The notes beneath the pieces are model-generated. The model did no database searches, was not told the DNA's origin, and worked only from the letters and a program-made list of their open reading frames with translations. From NCBI GenBank assembly GCA_964392105.1, contig CAYMPA010000086.1:1-12753 (forward strand): a stretch of DNA of 12,753 bases, given 5' to 3'. Origin of the DNA: UBA7359 sp964392105 (lineage in GTDB: Bacteria > Pseudomonadota > Gammaproteobacteria > Eutrophobiales > Eutrophobiaceae). The translations under genes were made by a program, and so were the position numbers. Below are positions 5,438 through 12,753 of this stretch, piece by piece; position 1 is the first letter of the stretch; the number at the start of each line of letters is the position of its first letter.

Positions 5438-6976
5438 ATGAGCCTTAAGTTATTGAAGTCCACCTTCACAGTGGGGGGGATGACCACCATCTCGCGTATT
5501 TTTGGCTTGATACGCGATATTGTTATCGCCCGCTTATTTGGCGCTGGGCTTGGTGTCGATGTCTTTATTGTCGCTTTTCGTATTCCGAATTTTCTTCGTC
5601 GGTTATTTGCTGAAGGTGGATTTTCGCAAGCCTTCGTCCCTGTACTTGCGGAGTATAAAGAGCAGCGAGGAGGAGAAGATGTACGCGCCTTGGTAGATCA
5701 AACAGCAGCTTCACTTGGACTGGTTTTATTTGTCGTTACAGCTATTGGGGTGCTTATCAGTCCAATCCTGATCACGATCTTTGCCCCTGGTTTTTTGAAC
5801 AATCCGGATAAACATACACTTGCCAGTGATCTGCTCAAGATTACATTTCCTTATATTTTGTTTATCTCACTGACCGCGTTTGCCGGTAGTATTCTTAATA
5901 CCTATAAACAATTTGCAGTACCTGCCTTTACACCAGTTTTACTTAATCTGTCCATGATCTCATGCGCTATCTGGTTGGCGCCGTTAATGGAAACGCCAAT
6001 CGAAGCACTGGCATGGGGTGTTTTTATTGCAGGTGTTGTCCAATTATTATTTCAAGTTCCTTTTCTTTTCCGGATTCGAATGTTTCCTCGACCCGGGTTG
6101 AATCGTGATCGAGAGGGTGTAAAACGGATTCTTAAACTGATGTTGCCTGTTTTATTTGCGGTTTCAATCGTGCAAATCAATCTATTGATAGATACCTTGA
6201 TTGCTTCATTTCTGGTAACGGGCAGTATTTCGTGGTTATATTTCTCTGATCGTCTGGTTGAATTTCCATTAGGTGTTTTTGGTATCGCCCTGGCAACAGT
6301 AATACTTCCCAACCTGTCTGAGAAACATGCACAAGGTTCAAAGGAAAGTTTTTCCAATATGCTTGATTGGGCACTACGCTGGGTATTTATGATTGCACTT
6401 CCCGCTGCTGTTGGTCTAGCTGCATTGGCAGCACCATTGTTAACGACCTTGTTTCAATATGACGAATTTACTTCTCATGATGTTGTTATGGCGAGCCGGA
6501 GTTTGATGGGGTATGCAGTAGGATTACCCGCATTCATCTTAATCAAGGTATTGGCAAGCGGTTTCTTTTCGCGCCAGGATACAAAAACACCCGTTAAGAT
6601 CGGCGCAGTTGCAATGCTGGCCAATATCGTTTTGAATCTGCTATTGGTTGGTCCATTGGCCCATGCCGGGCTGGCACTGGCGACCTCGATATCTGCTTTC
6701 TTGCAGGCATTTTTGTTATTCAGAATTTTAAAACGGGATGGTATTTATCAGTCTAGAGGTGGATGGGGAAGATTTCTTGTTAAAGTCATGATTGCCCTAA
6801 TAACCATGGGCGTATTGGTGGTATTGGGTGCAGGTGATATCACAGCCTGGTTCGATTGGGATGTGTTCCAACGCACCCTGAATCTGGCATTATGGGTCAG
6901 CGTAGGCGCATTGGTATACTTTATCTTGCTATGGATTAGCGGATTACGATTACGCCATATGACAGCCCCGGTCTGA
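5438..6976 (+). CDS. murJ: Lipid II flippase MurJ
   Basis: MurJ moves lipid II across the inner membrane for peptidoglycan synthesis. The 512-residue product matches E. coli MurJ (511) in length and is strongly hydrophobic, consistent with 14 membrane helices of the MVF/MOP family. The cavity residues needed in E. coli are present with a shift of two: R20 (E. coli R18), R26 (R24), D41 (D39), R54 (R52) and R272 (R270). They lie in TTISRIFGLIRDIVIARLFG, NFLRRLFAEGGFSQ and FSDRLVEFPLGVFG. The conserved SRQDTKTPVKI is at 378-388. The ATG start has GGAAG eight bases upstream and gives the expected N-terminus MSLKLLKS. It stands alone, divergent from rpsT, with the ribF group starting 237 bases later from its own promoter. 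Confidence 0.97.
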   Translation: MSLKLLKSTFTVGGMTTISRIFGLIRDIVIARLFGAGLGVDVFIVAFRIPNFLRRLFAEGGFSQAFVPVLAEYKEQRGGEDVRALVDQTAASLGLVLFVVTAIGVLISPILITIFAPGFLNNPDKHTLASDLLKITFPYILFISLTAFAGSILNTYKQFAVPAFTPVLLNLSMISCAIWLAPLMETPIEALAWGVFIAGVVQLLFQVPFLFRIRMFPRPGLNRDREGVKRILKLMLPVLFAVSIVQINLLIDTLIASFLVTGSISWLYFSDRLVEFPLGVFGIALATVILPNLSEKHAQGSKESFSNMLDWALRWVFMIALPAAVGLAALAAPLLTTLFQYDEFTSHDVVMASRSLMGYAVGLPAFILIKVLASGFFSRQDTKTPVKIGAVAMLANIVLNLLLVGPLAHAGLALATSISAFLQAFLLFRILKRDGIYQSRGGWGRFLVKVMIALITMGVLVVLGAGDITAWFDWDVFQRTLNLALWVSVGALVYFILLWISGLRLRHMTAPV

Positions 6977-7097
6977 GAAACAGCATGAAAACTAATATTG
7001 CCTCGATATGCGTTGTTATTGTTTGTTTAAAATGCGGAGTCGGGAAGCGACAAATTAATTATAAACTCGGCTTTGGCGTCCTGCGTCGCTCTACCTC

Positions 7098-7111
7098 CTG
7101 CATCCATGCAG
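7098..7111. repeat. Small perfect hairpin of the CATCCATG type
   Basis: CTGCAT and ATGCAG are exact inverse complements around CC. The preceding CTCTACC and the following pyrimidine-rich segment ending in TTTTGCGC match the surroundings of the hairpin at 239-256, indicating the same repeat family. It lies about 50 bases upstream of the ribF promoter. Confidence 0.6.
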
Positions 7112-7163
7112 TTGTCCGCTTTTGCGCAAAATTTTGCCTAGCATTTTCTACGCACGTGACGTT

Positions 7164-7192
7164 TTCACATAGTTTCTCTAGATCGGTATAAT
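7164..7192 (+). promoter_or_regulatory. Strong promoter of the ribF-ileS-lspA group
   Basis: TTCACA (7164-7169, five of six consensus bases), a 17-base spacer and a perfect TATAAT (7187-7192) form the best sigma-70 promoter in the window. Transcription would start near 7199, giving a leader of only about 15 bases before the ribF ATG at 7214, whose ribosome binding site is weak. Confidence 0.75.
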
Positions 7193-7213
7193 CCGTGATT
7201 TTGTGAAAAGCTG

Positions 7214-8173
7214 ATGGAATTTATACGCGGACTGGTCAATTTGCAGAGGCAACGAAAAAGTTGTGCTGCGACGATAGGAAATTTTGATGGTGTTCATTTA
7301 GGACACCAGGCCGTATTGGAGCAATTAAAGGAAAGTGCAAAAAGCGCTGGATTACTGTCGACGGTACTAATATTTGAACCACAGCCAATAGAATATTTTT
7401 CTCCTGACAAGGCACCATCACGGTTAACACGGTTACGTGAAAAACTACAACAACTTTCTCGTCATGACATTGATCGGGTTGCATGTCTCAAATTCAATAA
7501 ACAGATAGCAAACTTATCAGCAGCAGAGTTTGTTGATGAGATTTTGCTAAATACATTGGCAGTAAAAAAATTGATTATTGGAGATGATTTTCGTTTTGCG
7601 AAAGATCGGGAAGGCGATTATCAGTATCTGACAGGTGTTGCCCGGGAAAAAGGTTTTGAAGTTAGTATGACCAACTCATTTAATTCTGCTAATGAACGTG
7701 TCAGTAGTACATTGATACGCCAGGCGCTTGACAGTGGTGATATGACTAAGGCAACCAGATTGCTTGGACGTCCTTATAGAATAAGTGGTCGAGTTGTACA
7801 TGGTGATAAACGTGGACACAAGCTCGGATATGCAACTGCTAATATAGAGCTACACAGATATTTGTCACCTGTAGTAGGAATATTTTCCGGTCGTGTGTAC
7901 GGCCTTGGAAATGAACCGCTTGATGCTGCTGTCTATGTTGGTTCAAGACCGGTATATAAAGGTGAACGTGTAATCCTGGAAGTTCATATTCTGGATTTTG
8001 ATGATGATTTATATGGTCGGCATTTACAGGTTGAATTACTTGATAAATTACGCGGCGATGGCGACTTTAATACCGAGGAAGAATTGGTTAAACAAATAAA
8101 AAAAGATGTTGATAATGCCAGGAACAGTTTAAAGCTAAATAATAATAACAAAACGATAACAACATTTGATTAA
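7214..8173 (+). CDS. ribF: Bifunctional riboflavin kinase / FAD synthetase
   Basis: RibF phosphorylates riboflavin to FMN and adenylylates FMN to FAD. The 319-residue product has the N-terminal FMN adenylyltransferase domain (about 15-170), with GNFDGVHLGH (22-31), GDDFRFAKDREGD (123-135) and SSTLIRQAL (164-172). The C-terminal riboflavin kinase domain (about 184-304) follows, with HGDKRGHKLGYATANI (196-211) and the catalytic-type Glu256 in LEVHILDF. Three usually conserved spots deviate: the PTAN motif reads ATAN (207-210), the usual ANIG-x-RPT reads VYVGSRPV (240-247), and GxDFRFG has Ala129 for the last Gly. The Thr and Asn of PTAN are kept, so activity is still likely. The tail is Asn-rich (309-312). 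It is the first gene of the group with ileS and lspA. Confidence 0.95.
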   Translation: MEFIRGLVNLQRQRKSCAATIGNFDGVHLGHQAVLEQLKESAKSAGLLSTVLIFEPQPIEYFSPDKAPSRLTRLREKLQQLSRHDIDRVACLKFNKQIANLSAAEFVDEILLNTLAVKKLIIGDDFRFAKDREGDYQYLTGVAREKGFEVSMTNSFNSANERVSSTLIRQALDSGDMTKATRLLGRPYRISGRVVHGDKRGHKLGYATANIELHRYLSPVVGIFSGRVYGLGNEPLDAAVYVGSRPVYKGERVILEVHILDFDDDLYGRHLQVELLDKLRGDGDFNTEEELVKQIKKDVDNARNSLKLNNNNKTITTFD

Positions 8174-8177
8174 AACA

Positions 8178-10985
8178 ATGACGAGTTATAAAGACACGCT
8201 TAACTTGCCCATGACTGCTTTTCCAATGAAGGCCAATCTCGCTCAGCGTGAACCTGAGATGCTGAAGCATTGGCAAGAGAATGATATCTATGGGCAGTTA
8301 AGACAAAAAAGAGAAGGCGCCGAAAAATTTATTCTGCATGACGGACCACCATACGCAAATGGCGATATTCACATAGGTCATGCTGTTAACAAGATTCTTA
8401 AAGACATTATTGTTAAATCACAAAGTTTAAATGGTTTTGATGCACCTTATGTCCCGGGTTGGGATTGTCATGGGTTACCGATTGAATTACAGGTTGAAAA
8501 GAAAGTAGGCAAGGCAAGTGTAAAAGTCGATTCGGGTACGTTCCGTAATGCCTGTCGTGAGTACGCACTGAAACAGGTTGATAAACAGCGTAATGATTTT
8601 ATACGCCTTGGTGTGTTGGGTGATTGGGAGAAACCCTATCTGACCATGGATTTTAAAACCGAGGCAAATATTGTCAGGGCACTGGGCAAGATCATTTCTG
8701 CAGGACATTTACATAAAGGTGTAAAACCGGTTCATTGGTGTTCTGATTGTGGTTCAGCATTAGCCGAAGCCGAAGTCGAATATGAAGATAAACAATCGCC
8801 TGCTATAGATGTACGATTCCGTTCAACTGAACAAGCAGAATTATTGAAATGTTTTGAAGTTGAAACAAATCTTGAATCAGTTTCTGTTGTGATCTGGACA
8901 ACTACACCCTGGACTTTACCTGCTAACCAGGCTGTTGCCTTACATCCGGAATATGAATACGTATTGGTACAAACCGGTAACGAAGCATTGATACTAGCCG
9001 ATAGATTGTATAAAGACGTCATGTCGCGTTGTGGCATTGAAGATTATAAAGTTCTGGGGTCTTGTGCCGGTTCCAGGCTTGAAGGTTTAAAACTTCAACA
9101 TCCATTTTATGATCGTGTTGTACCTGTCATATTAGGTGACCATGTTACGCTGGAAGCGGGGACAGGTGCTGTACATACTGCGCCAGGTCATGGCCAGGAT
9201 GACTATATTGTTGGTCAACGTTATGGATTACCCGTCGATAATCCCGTTGGTGATAATGGCTGTTTCTTGTCGAATACAGAACTCTTTGCTGGTGAACATG
9301 TTTTTAAAGCCAATGCCTCAGTACTCAATGTGTTGGAAGATAAAGGAACTTTATTACACCATGAGTCGTTACAGCATAGTTATCCACATTGCTGGCGGCA
9401 TAAAACGCCAATCATTTTTCGTGCTACACCACAATGGTTTATCAGTATGGACGTCAATGAATTACGAAGTCAGGCATTAGATGCTATCAAGGATGTAAAT
9501 TGGTTGCCATCATGGGGTGAAGAACGTATCCATGGCATGATCGAAAATCGACCAGACTGGTGTATCTCGCGTCAACGTACCTGGGGTGTGCCCATTGCAG
9601 TATTCATTCATCGAGAGTCACAGGAACTACATCCTGAAACACCACAGTTGATCGAAAAAGTTGCCGGCTTAATTGAAGAGAAAGGTATCGATGCCTGGTT
9701 TGATCTGGATGCAGCAACATTACTCGGTGATGAATCAGAACAGTATGCCAAGGTGACCGATACATTAGACGTCTGGTTCGATTCAGGTGTTACTCATGAT
9801 ACGGTGTTAAATGCAGACGAACGATTAAACTTTCCTGCCGATCTTTATCTCGAAGGTTCTGATCAACATCGTGGCTGGTTTCAATCTGCACTTCTAACAT
9901 CGGTCGCAATGAATAATGGTGATAAGCCATATCATGGTGTTGTAACACATGGTTTTACAGTCGATGCCAAGGGCATGAAGATGTCCAAGTCGAAAGGTAA
10001 TGTTGTTGCCCCTCAAAAAGTGATGAATGTTTTGGGCGCTGATATTTTGCGTTTATGGGTTGCTGCAACAGATTATCGAACAGAAATGAATGTTTCTGAT
10101 GAAATACTTAAACGGATGGCGGATGCCTACCGGCGTTTTCGTAATACTGGACGATATTTACTTTCTAATCTTAACGGTTTTGATCCTGAACAAAACAGTA
10201 TTGCTTATACAGAAATGCTGGAATTGGATAAGTGGGCTGTTGAGCATGCGGCGCGTCTACAGAAAGAAATTGTTACTGCCTATAATAATTTTGAGTTTCA
10301 TTTGATCTATCAAATGTTGCATCAATTCTGTGTAATAGAAATGGGTGGCTTTTATCTGGATATAACAAAAGATCGGCAATATACAATGCAAGAAAACAGT
10401 TCAGGAAGGCGTTCAGCACAGACAGCGATATTTTATCTTGCTGAAATGCTGGTGCGATGGTTAGCACCCATAATGAGTTTTACTGCGGATGAGATATGGA
10501 AACATATTCCTGGTAAAAAAGGCGAGTCCGTATTTCTTGAGGAATGGTATGAATTAGATATTAACGATTCTGAATCTAATGAAAGACAATCTCAGTGGAA
10601 TGAGATAATTCTGATACGTGATGAAGTCAATAGACAACTGGAACTATTACGAGAGAATGGCACGATTGGATCTTCGCTTGATGCAGAAGTAGATTTGTAT
10701 TGTGATGAGAACATATATCAAAATTTATCTAAATTAGATGATGAATTGCATTTTGTTTTAATCACATCATATGCGCGTATACATCGTGAAGATGGTCGTG
10801 TTAGTGAAGCTGTAGAATCTGAAATTTCCGGTTTATATATCCATGTAAAACCTTCAAAATATAATAAGTGTGTTCGTTGCTGGCATCATCATGAAGAAGT
10901 TGGTTTTAATGAGATGCATCCTGAGTTATGTGAGCGATGCATAGAAAATGTCGATGGTGAAGGTGAGACCAGACAGTATGCCTGA
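8178..10985 (+). CDS. ileS: Isoleucyl-tRNA synthetase
   Basis: IleRS charges tRNA-Ile and edits misactivated valine. The 935-residue class I enzyme (E. coli 938) shows DGPPYANGDIHIGH, with HIGH at 65-68. The CP1 editing domain includes VIWTTTPWTLPANQAV and GTGAVHTAPGHGQDDY. KMSKS is at 601-605. A C-terminal zinc site has CVRC (C898, C901) and CERC (C918, C921), the short-type bacterial pattern. The frame also allows a TTG start at 8166 inside the end of ribF. The ATG at 8178 is preferred because it gives the family N-terminus (MTSYKDTLNLP, compare E. coli MSDYKSTLNLP). It starts four bases after the ribF stop without a clear ribosome binding site, suggesting translational coupling. lspA follows after 14 bases. 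Confidence 0.97.
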   Translation: MTSYKDTLNLPMTAFPMKANLAQREPEMLKHWQENDIYGQLRQKREGAEKFILHDGPPYANGDIHIGHAVNKILKDIIVKSQSLNGFDAPYVPGWDCHGLPIELQVEKKVGKASVKVDSGTFRNACREYALKQVDKQRNDFIRLGVLGDWEKPYLTMDFKTEANIVRALGKIISAGHLHKGVKPVHWCSDCGSALAEAEVEYEDKQSPAIDVRFRSTEQAELLKCFEVETNLESVSVVIWTTTPWTLPANQAVALHPEYEYVLVQTGNEALILADRLYKDVMSRCGIEDYKVLGSCAGSRLEGLKLQHPFYDRVVPVILGDHVTLEAGTGAVHTAPGHGQDDYIVGQRYGLPVDNPVGDNGCFLSNTELFAGEHVFKANASVLNVLEDKGTLLHHESLQHSYPHCWRHKTPIIFRATPQWFISMDVNELRSQALDAIKDVNWLPSWGEERIHGMIENRPDWCISRQRTWGVPIAVFIHRESQELHPETPQLIEKVAGLIEEKGIDAWFDLDAATLLGDESEQYAKVTDTLDVWFDSGVTHDTVLNADERLNFPADLYLEGSDQHRGWFQSALLTSVAMNNGDKPYHGVVTHGFTVDAKGMKMSKSKGNVVAPQKVMNVLGADILRLWVAATDYRTEMNVSDEILKRMADAYRRFRNTGRYLLSNLNGFDPEQNSIAYTEMLELDKWAVEHAARLQKEIVTAYNNFEFHLIYQMLHQFCVIEMGGFYLDITKDRQYTMQENSSGRRSAQTAIFYLAEMLVRWLAPIMSFTADEIWKHIPGKKGESVFLEEWYELDINDSESNERQSQWNEIILIRDEVNRQLELLRENGTIGSSLDAEVDLYCDENIYQNLSKLDDELHFVLITSYARIHREDGRVSEAVESEISGLYIHVKPSKYNKCVRCWHHHEEVGFNEMHPELCERCIENVDGEGETRQYA

Positions 10986-10999
10986 TTTAGAATTGTCCC

Positions 11000-11473
11000 A
11001 TGTTTAAATGGCTGACTTTATCATTTGTGATCATTATTTTTGATCAGCTTACGAAGTTTTATGCTGTTCAGGAATTAACGCTTTATCAGCAATTACATAT
11101 TATCCCGGGTTTCAATCTAACATTGATGCATAACACAGGCGCAGCGTTCAGTTTTTTAAGTCAGGCAGGAGGATGGCAACGCTGGTTTTTTATCGGGCTC
11201 GCATCCGTGATTAGTATTGCCATAGTAATCTGGATGTATGGCGTGCCATCAAACAGACGATGGTTGTTGATAGCATTGGCCTTCGTGCTTGGCGGGGCCT
11301 TAGGAAATTTATGGGATCGGGTAACCCTGGGCTATGTTATCGATTTTATTGAGGTTTATTATCAAGATATATATTGGCCAGCCTTTAATGTTGCTGATTC
11401 GGCAATTACGATTGGTGCAATTATGTTGGTCATCGATGTTTTATTATTTGATGATACCGAGATTGAAATCTGA
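11000..11473 (+). CDS. lspA: Prolipoprotein signal peptidase (signal peptidase II)
   Basis: LspA is the inner-membrane aspartyl protease that removes signal peptides from lipid-modified prolipoproteins. The 157-residue product has four hydrophobic segments (roughly 4-22, 63-80, 87-104, 133-151) and all family blocks: D15 in the first helix, NTGAAFSF (45-52), GGALGNLWDR (98-107), and the catalytic aspartates D115 (in VIDFIEV) and D133 (in FNVADS). The length is normal (E. coli 164). It starts 14 bases after ileS without an evident ribosome binding site, so coupling to ileS is likely. In E. coli and Pseudomonas the next gene is fkpB; here ispH follows instead. Confidence 0.97.
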   Translation: MFKWLTLSFVIIIFDQLTKFYAVQELTLYQQLHIIPGFNLTLMHNTGAAFSFLSQAGGWQRWFFIGLASVISIAIVIWMYGVPSNRRWLLIALAFVLGGALGNLWDRVTLGYVIDFIEVYYQDIYWPAFNVADSAITIGAIMLVIDVLLFDDTEIEI

Positions 11474-11542
11474 GATATTGTTATACTTGTACCCAGACTA
11501 GTTAAGCTATATTTTTAGAATTTATTTACAGGATAAAATCAG

Positions 11543-12496
11543 ATGCAAGTATTGCTCGCGAATCCACATGGTTTTTGTGCTGGCGTAGATCGTGCAATTG
11601 AAATTGTCGAACGTGCCTTGTCATTGTTTGGTGCACCAGTCTATGTCAGGCACGAGGTTGTGCATAATAAATATGTCGTGCACTCACTACGAGATAAAGG
11701 TGCGGTGTTTGTCGAAGAGCTGGATGATGTGCCTGATGACTCCACGGTCATTTTTAGTGCGCATGGTGTTTCAATGGCAGTACGTGAGGAAGCCGCTCGT
11801 CGAAATCTCAGGGTGTTCGATGCGATTTGCCCGCTTGTTACCAAGGTACATATGGAAGTCGGCAAATATCAGAAAGAGGAAAGAGAATGTATATTAATCG
11901 GGCATGAAGGCCACCCGGAAGTTGAAGGAACTATCGGACAATATAGGTCAACGAACGGTAATGGTGGAATGTACCTGGTTGAGTCAGTTGAAGATGTCAT
12001 GAAGTTGAAAGTTAATAACCCGGACTTCCTGGCTTTTGTAACACAAACAACCTTGTCAATGGATGATACTGCCGAAATTATTGATGCCTTGAGGAATCGT
12101 TTCCCAAAGATTGATGGACCAAAAAAAGAAGATATTTGTTACGCAACACAAAACAGACAAGATGCGGTAAAGAAACTGGTATCAAAATGTGACCTGATTT
12201 TAGTCGTTGGATCGCCTAACAGTTCAAATTCCACACGATTAATGGAAATATCACAAAAGGCGGGAGTTCCTGCTTACTTGATCGATGATGCCTCAGAGAT
12301 TGAAAAAAAATGGTTAGAGGGTAAAGAGAATATTGGTTTAACCGCTGGTGCCTCAGCGCCAGAAATTCTTGTTGAAGAAGTTGTTGCCAAGCTGAAGGAT
12401 TGGGGGGCCTCTATGCTTGAAGAAACTTCGGGAAAATCCGAACGAGTTGTATTTTCATTACCCAAAGAGCTAAATATTGAAAAGGAAATTGCTTAA
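11543..12496 (+). CDS. ispH: 4-hydroxy-3-methylbut-2-enyl diphosphate reductase
   Basis: IspH (LytB) is the 4Fe-4S enzyme that makes IPP and DMAPP in the last step of the MEP isoprenoid pathway. The 317-residue product has the three cluster cysteines C12 (NPHGFCAGVDRAI), C96 (DAICPLVTKVH) and C199 (EDICYATQNRQ). It also has H41 and H74 (VVHNKYV, SAHGVS), the active-site E126 in HPEVEGT, and SPNSSNSTRL (224-233). E. coli IspH is 316 residues with cysteines at 12, 96 and 197. The start has AGGA (11530-11533) upstream. The 69-base gap after lspA shows no convincing promoter. The stop codon overlaps the stop of the convergent glutaredoxin gene. Confidence 0.97.
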   Translation: MQVLLANPHGFCAGVDRAIEIVERALSLFGAPVYVRHEVVHNKYVVHSLRDKGAVFVEELDDVPDDSTVIFSAHGVSMAVREEAARRNLRVFDAICPLVTKVHMEVGKYQKEERECILIGHEGHPEVEGTIGQYRSTNGNGGMYLVESVEDVMKLKVNNPDFLAFVTQTTLSMDDTAEIIDALRNRFPKIDGPKKEDICYATQNRQDAVKKLVSKCDLILVVGSPNSSNSTRLMEISQKAGVPAYLIDDASEIEKKWLEGKENIGLTAGASAPEILVEEVVAKLKDWGASMLEETSGKSERVVFSLPKELNIEKEIA

Positions 12497-12753
12497 GAGT
12501 CTTCGTCTTTCCACCCTGCTTTAGCAAGCATTTCCAACAATTTATTTCTATTAAATCCCACGATTACTTCTTCGCCAATAACAACGGTAGGCACTCGCAG
12601 TTCGCCAGCAAGGAGACGCAGTTCGCCCTGTAATTCAACATTATCATCAACATTCTTTTCAAGAATTTCGATTTTACGTAACTTAAAGAAATCTCTGACC
12701 AGATCACAGCCATCACAATTATTTGAAGAATAATGTGTGACATCAAGTTTAGC
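12493..12753 (-). CDS. Glutaredoxin-family thiol protein, partial (5' end outside window)
   Basis: The minus-strand frame enters from the right edge without a start codon and ends with TAA at 12493-12495. It encodes the last 86 residues, beginning AKLDVTHYSSNNCDGCDLVR. The YSSNNCDGC segment has the CxxC redox pair of a glutaredoxin at the end of the first beta strand, and RVPTVVIGEEVIVGFNRNKL is the cis-Pro loop plus GF motif of the fold. Between them is a charged stretch (EILEKNVDDNVELQGELR). Probably only a few N-terminal residues are missing. It may be a glutaredoxin or NrdH-like reductase; the substrate cannot be told. The gene is convergent with ispH and the two stop codons overlap within a shared TTAA. 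Confidence 0.85.
   Translation of the reverse strand, partial: AKLDVTHYSSNNCDGCDLVRDFFKLRKIEILEKNVDDNVELQGELRLLAGELRVPTVVIGEEVIVGFNRNKLLEMLAKAGWKDEDS

Larger units (their letters stand above)
6977..7213. other. Spacer between murJ and ribF
   Basis: No gene is supported; a 68-codon frame starting at 6985 has no plausible ribosome binding site, no recognisable product, and runs through the repeat. The spacer contains a perfect hairpin of the CATCCATG type (7098-7111), a 12-base palindrome TTTTGCGCAAAA (7120-7131), and the ribF promoter. No terminator is evident after murJ. Confidence 0.55.

Noticed and set aside
6985..7191. 68-codon frame between murJ and ribF
   Set aside because: It has no ribosome binding site and an unrecognisable, Cys-rich random-looking product. 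It covers the hairpin repeat and the ribF promoter.
8166..8177. TTG start for ileS overlapping ribF by 8 nt
   Set aside because: The ATG at 8178 gives the family N-terminus, and the upstream four residues add nothing recognisable.
9136..9480. 114-codon plus-strand frame inside ileS
   Set aside because: It is an out-of-frame shadow of the IleRS editing domain, with no independent start signals.
11487..11513. Promoter-like TTGTAC and TATATT upstream of ispH
   Set aside because: The spacer is only 15 bases and the AT-rich context makes such matches common, so it is too weak to annotate.
12564..12746. 60-codon minus-strand frame near the right edge
   Set aside because: It is a shadow of the glutaredoxin-family frame, which carries clear CxxC and VPTVVIG motifs.

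Overview
This window is a housekeeping block from a moderately AT-rich gammaproteobacterium. The gene order ispB / rplU-rpmA-obgE-proB / rpsT / murJ / ribF-ileS-lspA-ispH is the one familiar from Pseudomonas-like and related gammaproteobacteria, and every protein aligns well by eye with its Escherichia coli counterpart. I cannot name a genus from the sequence.

Layout. A tRNA-Pro(CGG) gene (minus strand) opens the window, followed by a repeat-rich spacer and ispB (minus), the octaprenyl-type diphosphate synthase for the quinone side chain. Divergent from ispB lies rplU-rpmA (ribosomal proteins L21 and L27), closed by a clear intrinsic terminator. Next come obgE and proB, which overlap by 8 nt. 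The convergent rpsT (S20, minus) has a good promoter of its own with a GC-rich discriminator. murJ (lipid II flippase) is read away from rpsT. A strong promoter then starts a ribF-ileS-lspA group, followed by ispH. A glutaredoxin-family gene (minus) is cut by the right edge, and its stop codon overlaps the ispH stop.

How the genes relate. The block is mostly translation (L21, L27, S20, ObgE, IleRS, tRNA-Pro), envelope building (MurJ, LspA) and isoprenoid or cofactor supply (IspB, IspH, RibF), with ProB for proline. IspH makes the C5 precursors that IspB extends; the polyprenyl carrier handled by MurJ draws on the same precursor pool.

What stands out. I see no new defence, mobile or biosynthetic system here. 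The most useful observations are as follows. (1) rpmA carries an apparent one-base insertion near its 3' end; removing it restores a canonical 85-residue L27. (2) A family of hairpin-forming intergenic repeats sits in four of the spacers, including two copies of a composite element with a nearly identical 26-nt box. (3) fkpB, normally found between lspA and ispH, is absent. (4) The flavokinase domain of RibF has unusual motif residues. (5) The rpsT/murJ spacer holds a long imperfect inverted repeat flanked by near-identical direct repeats.
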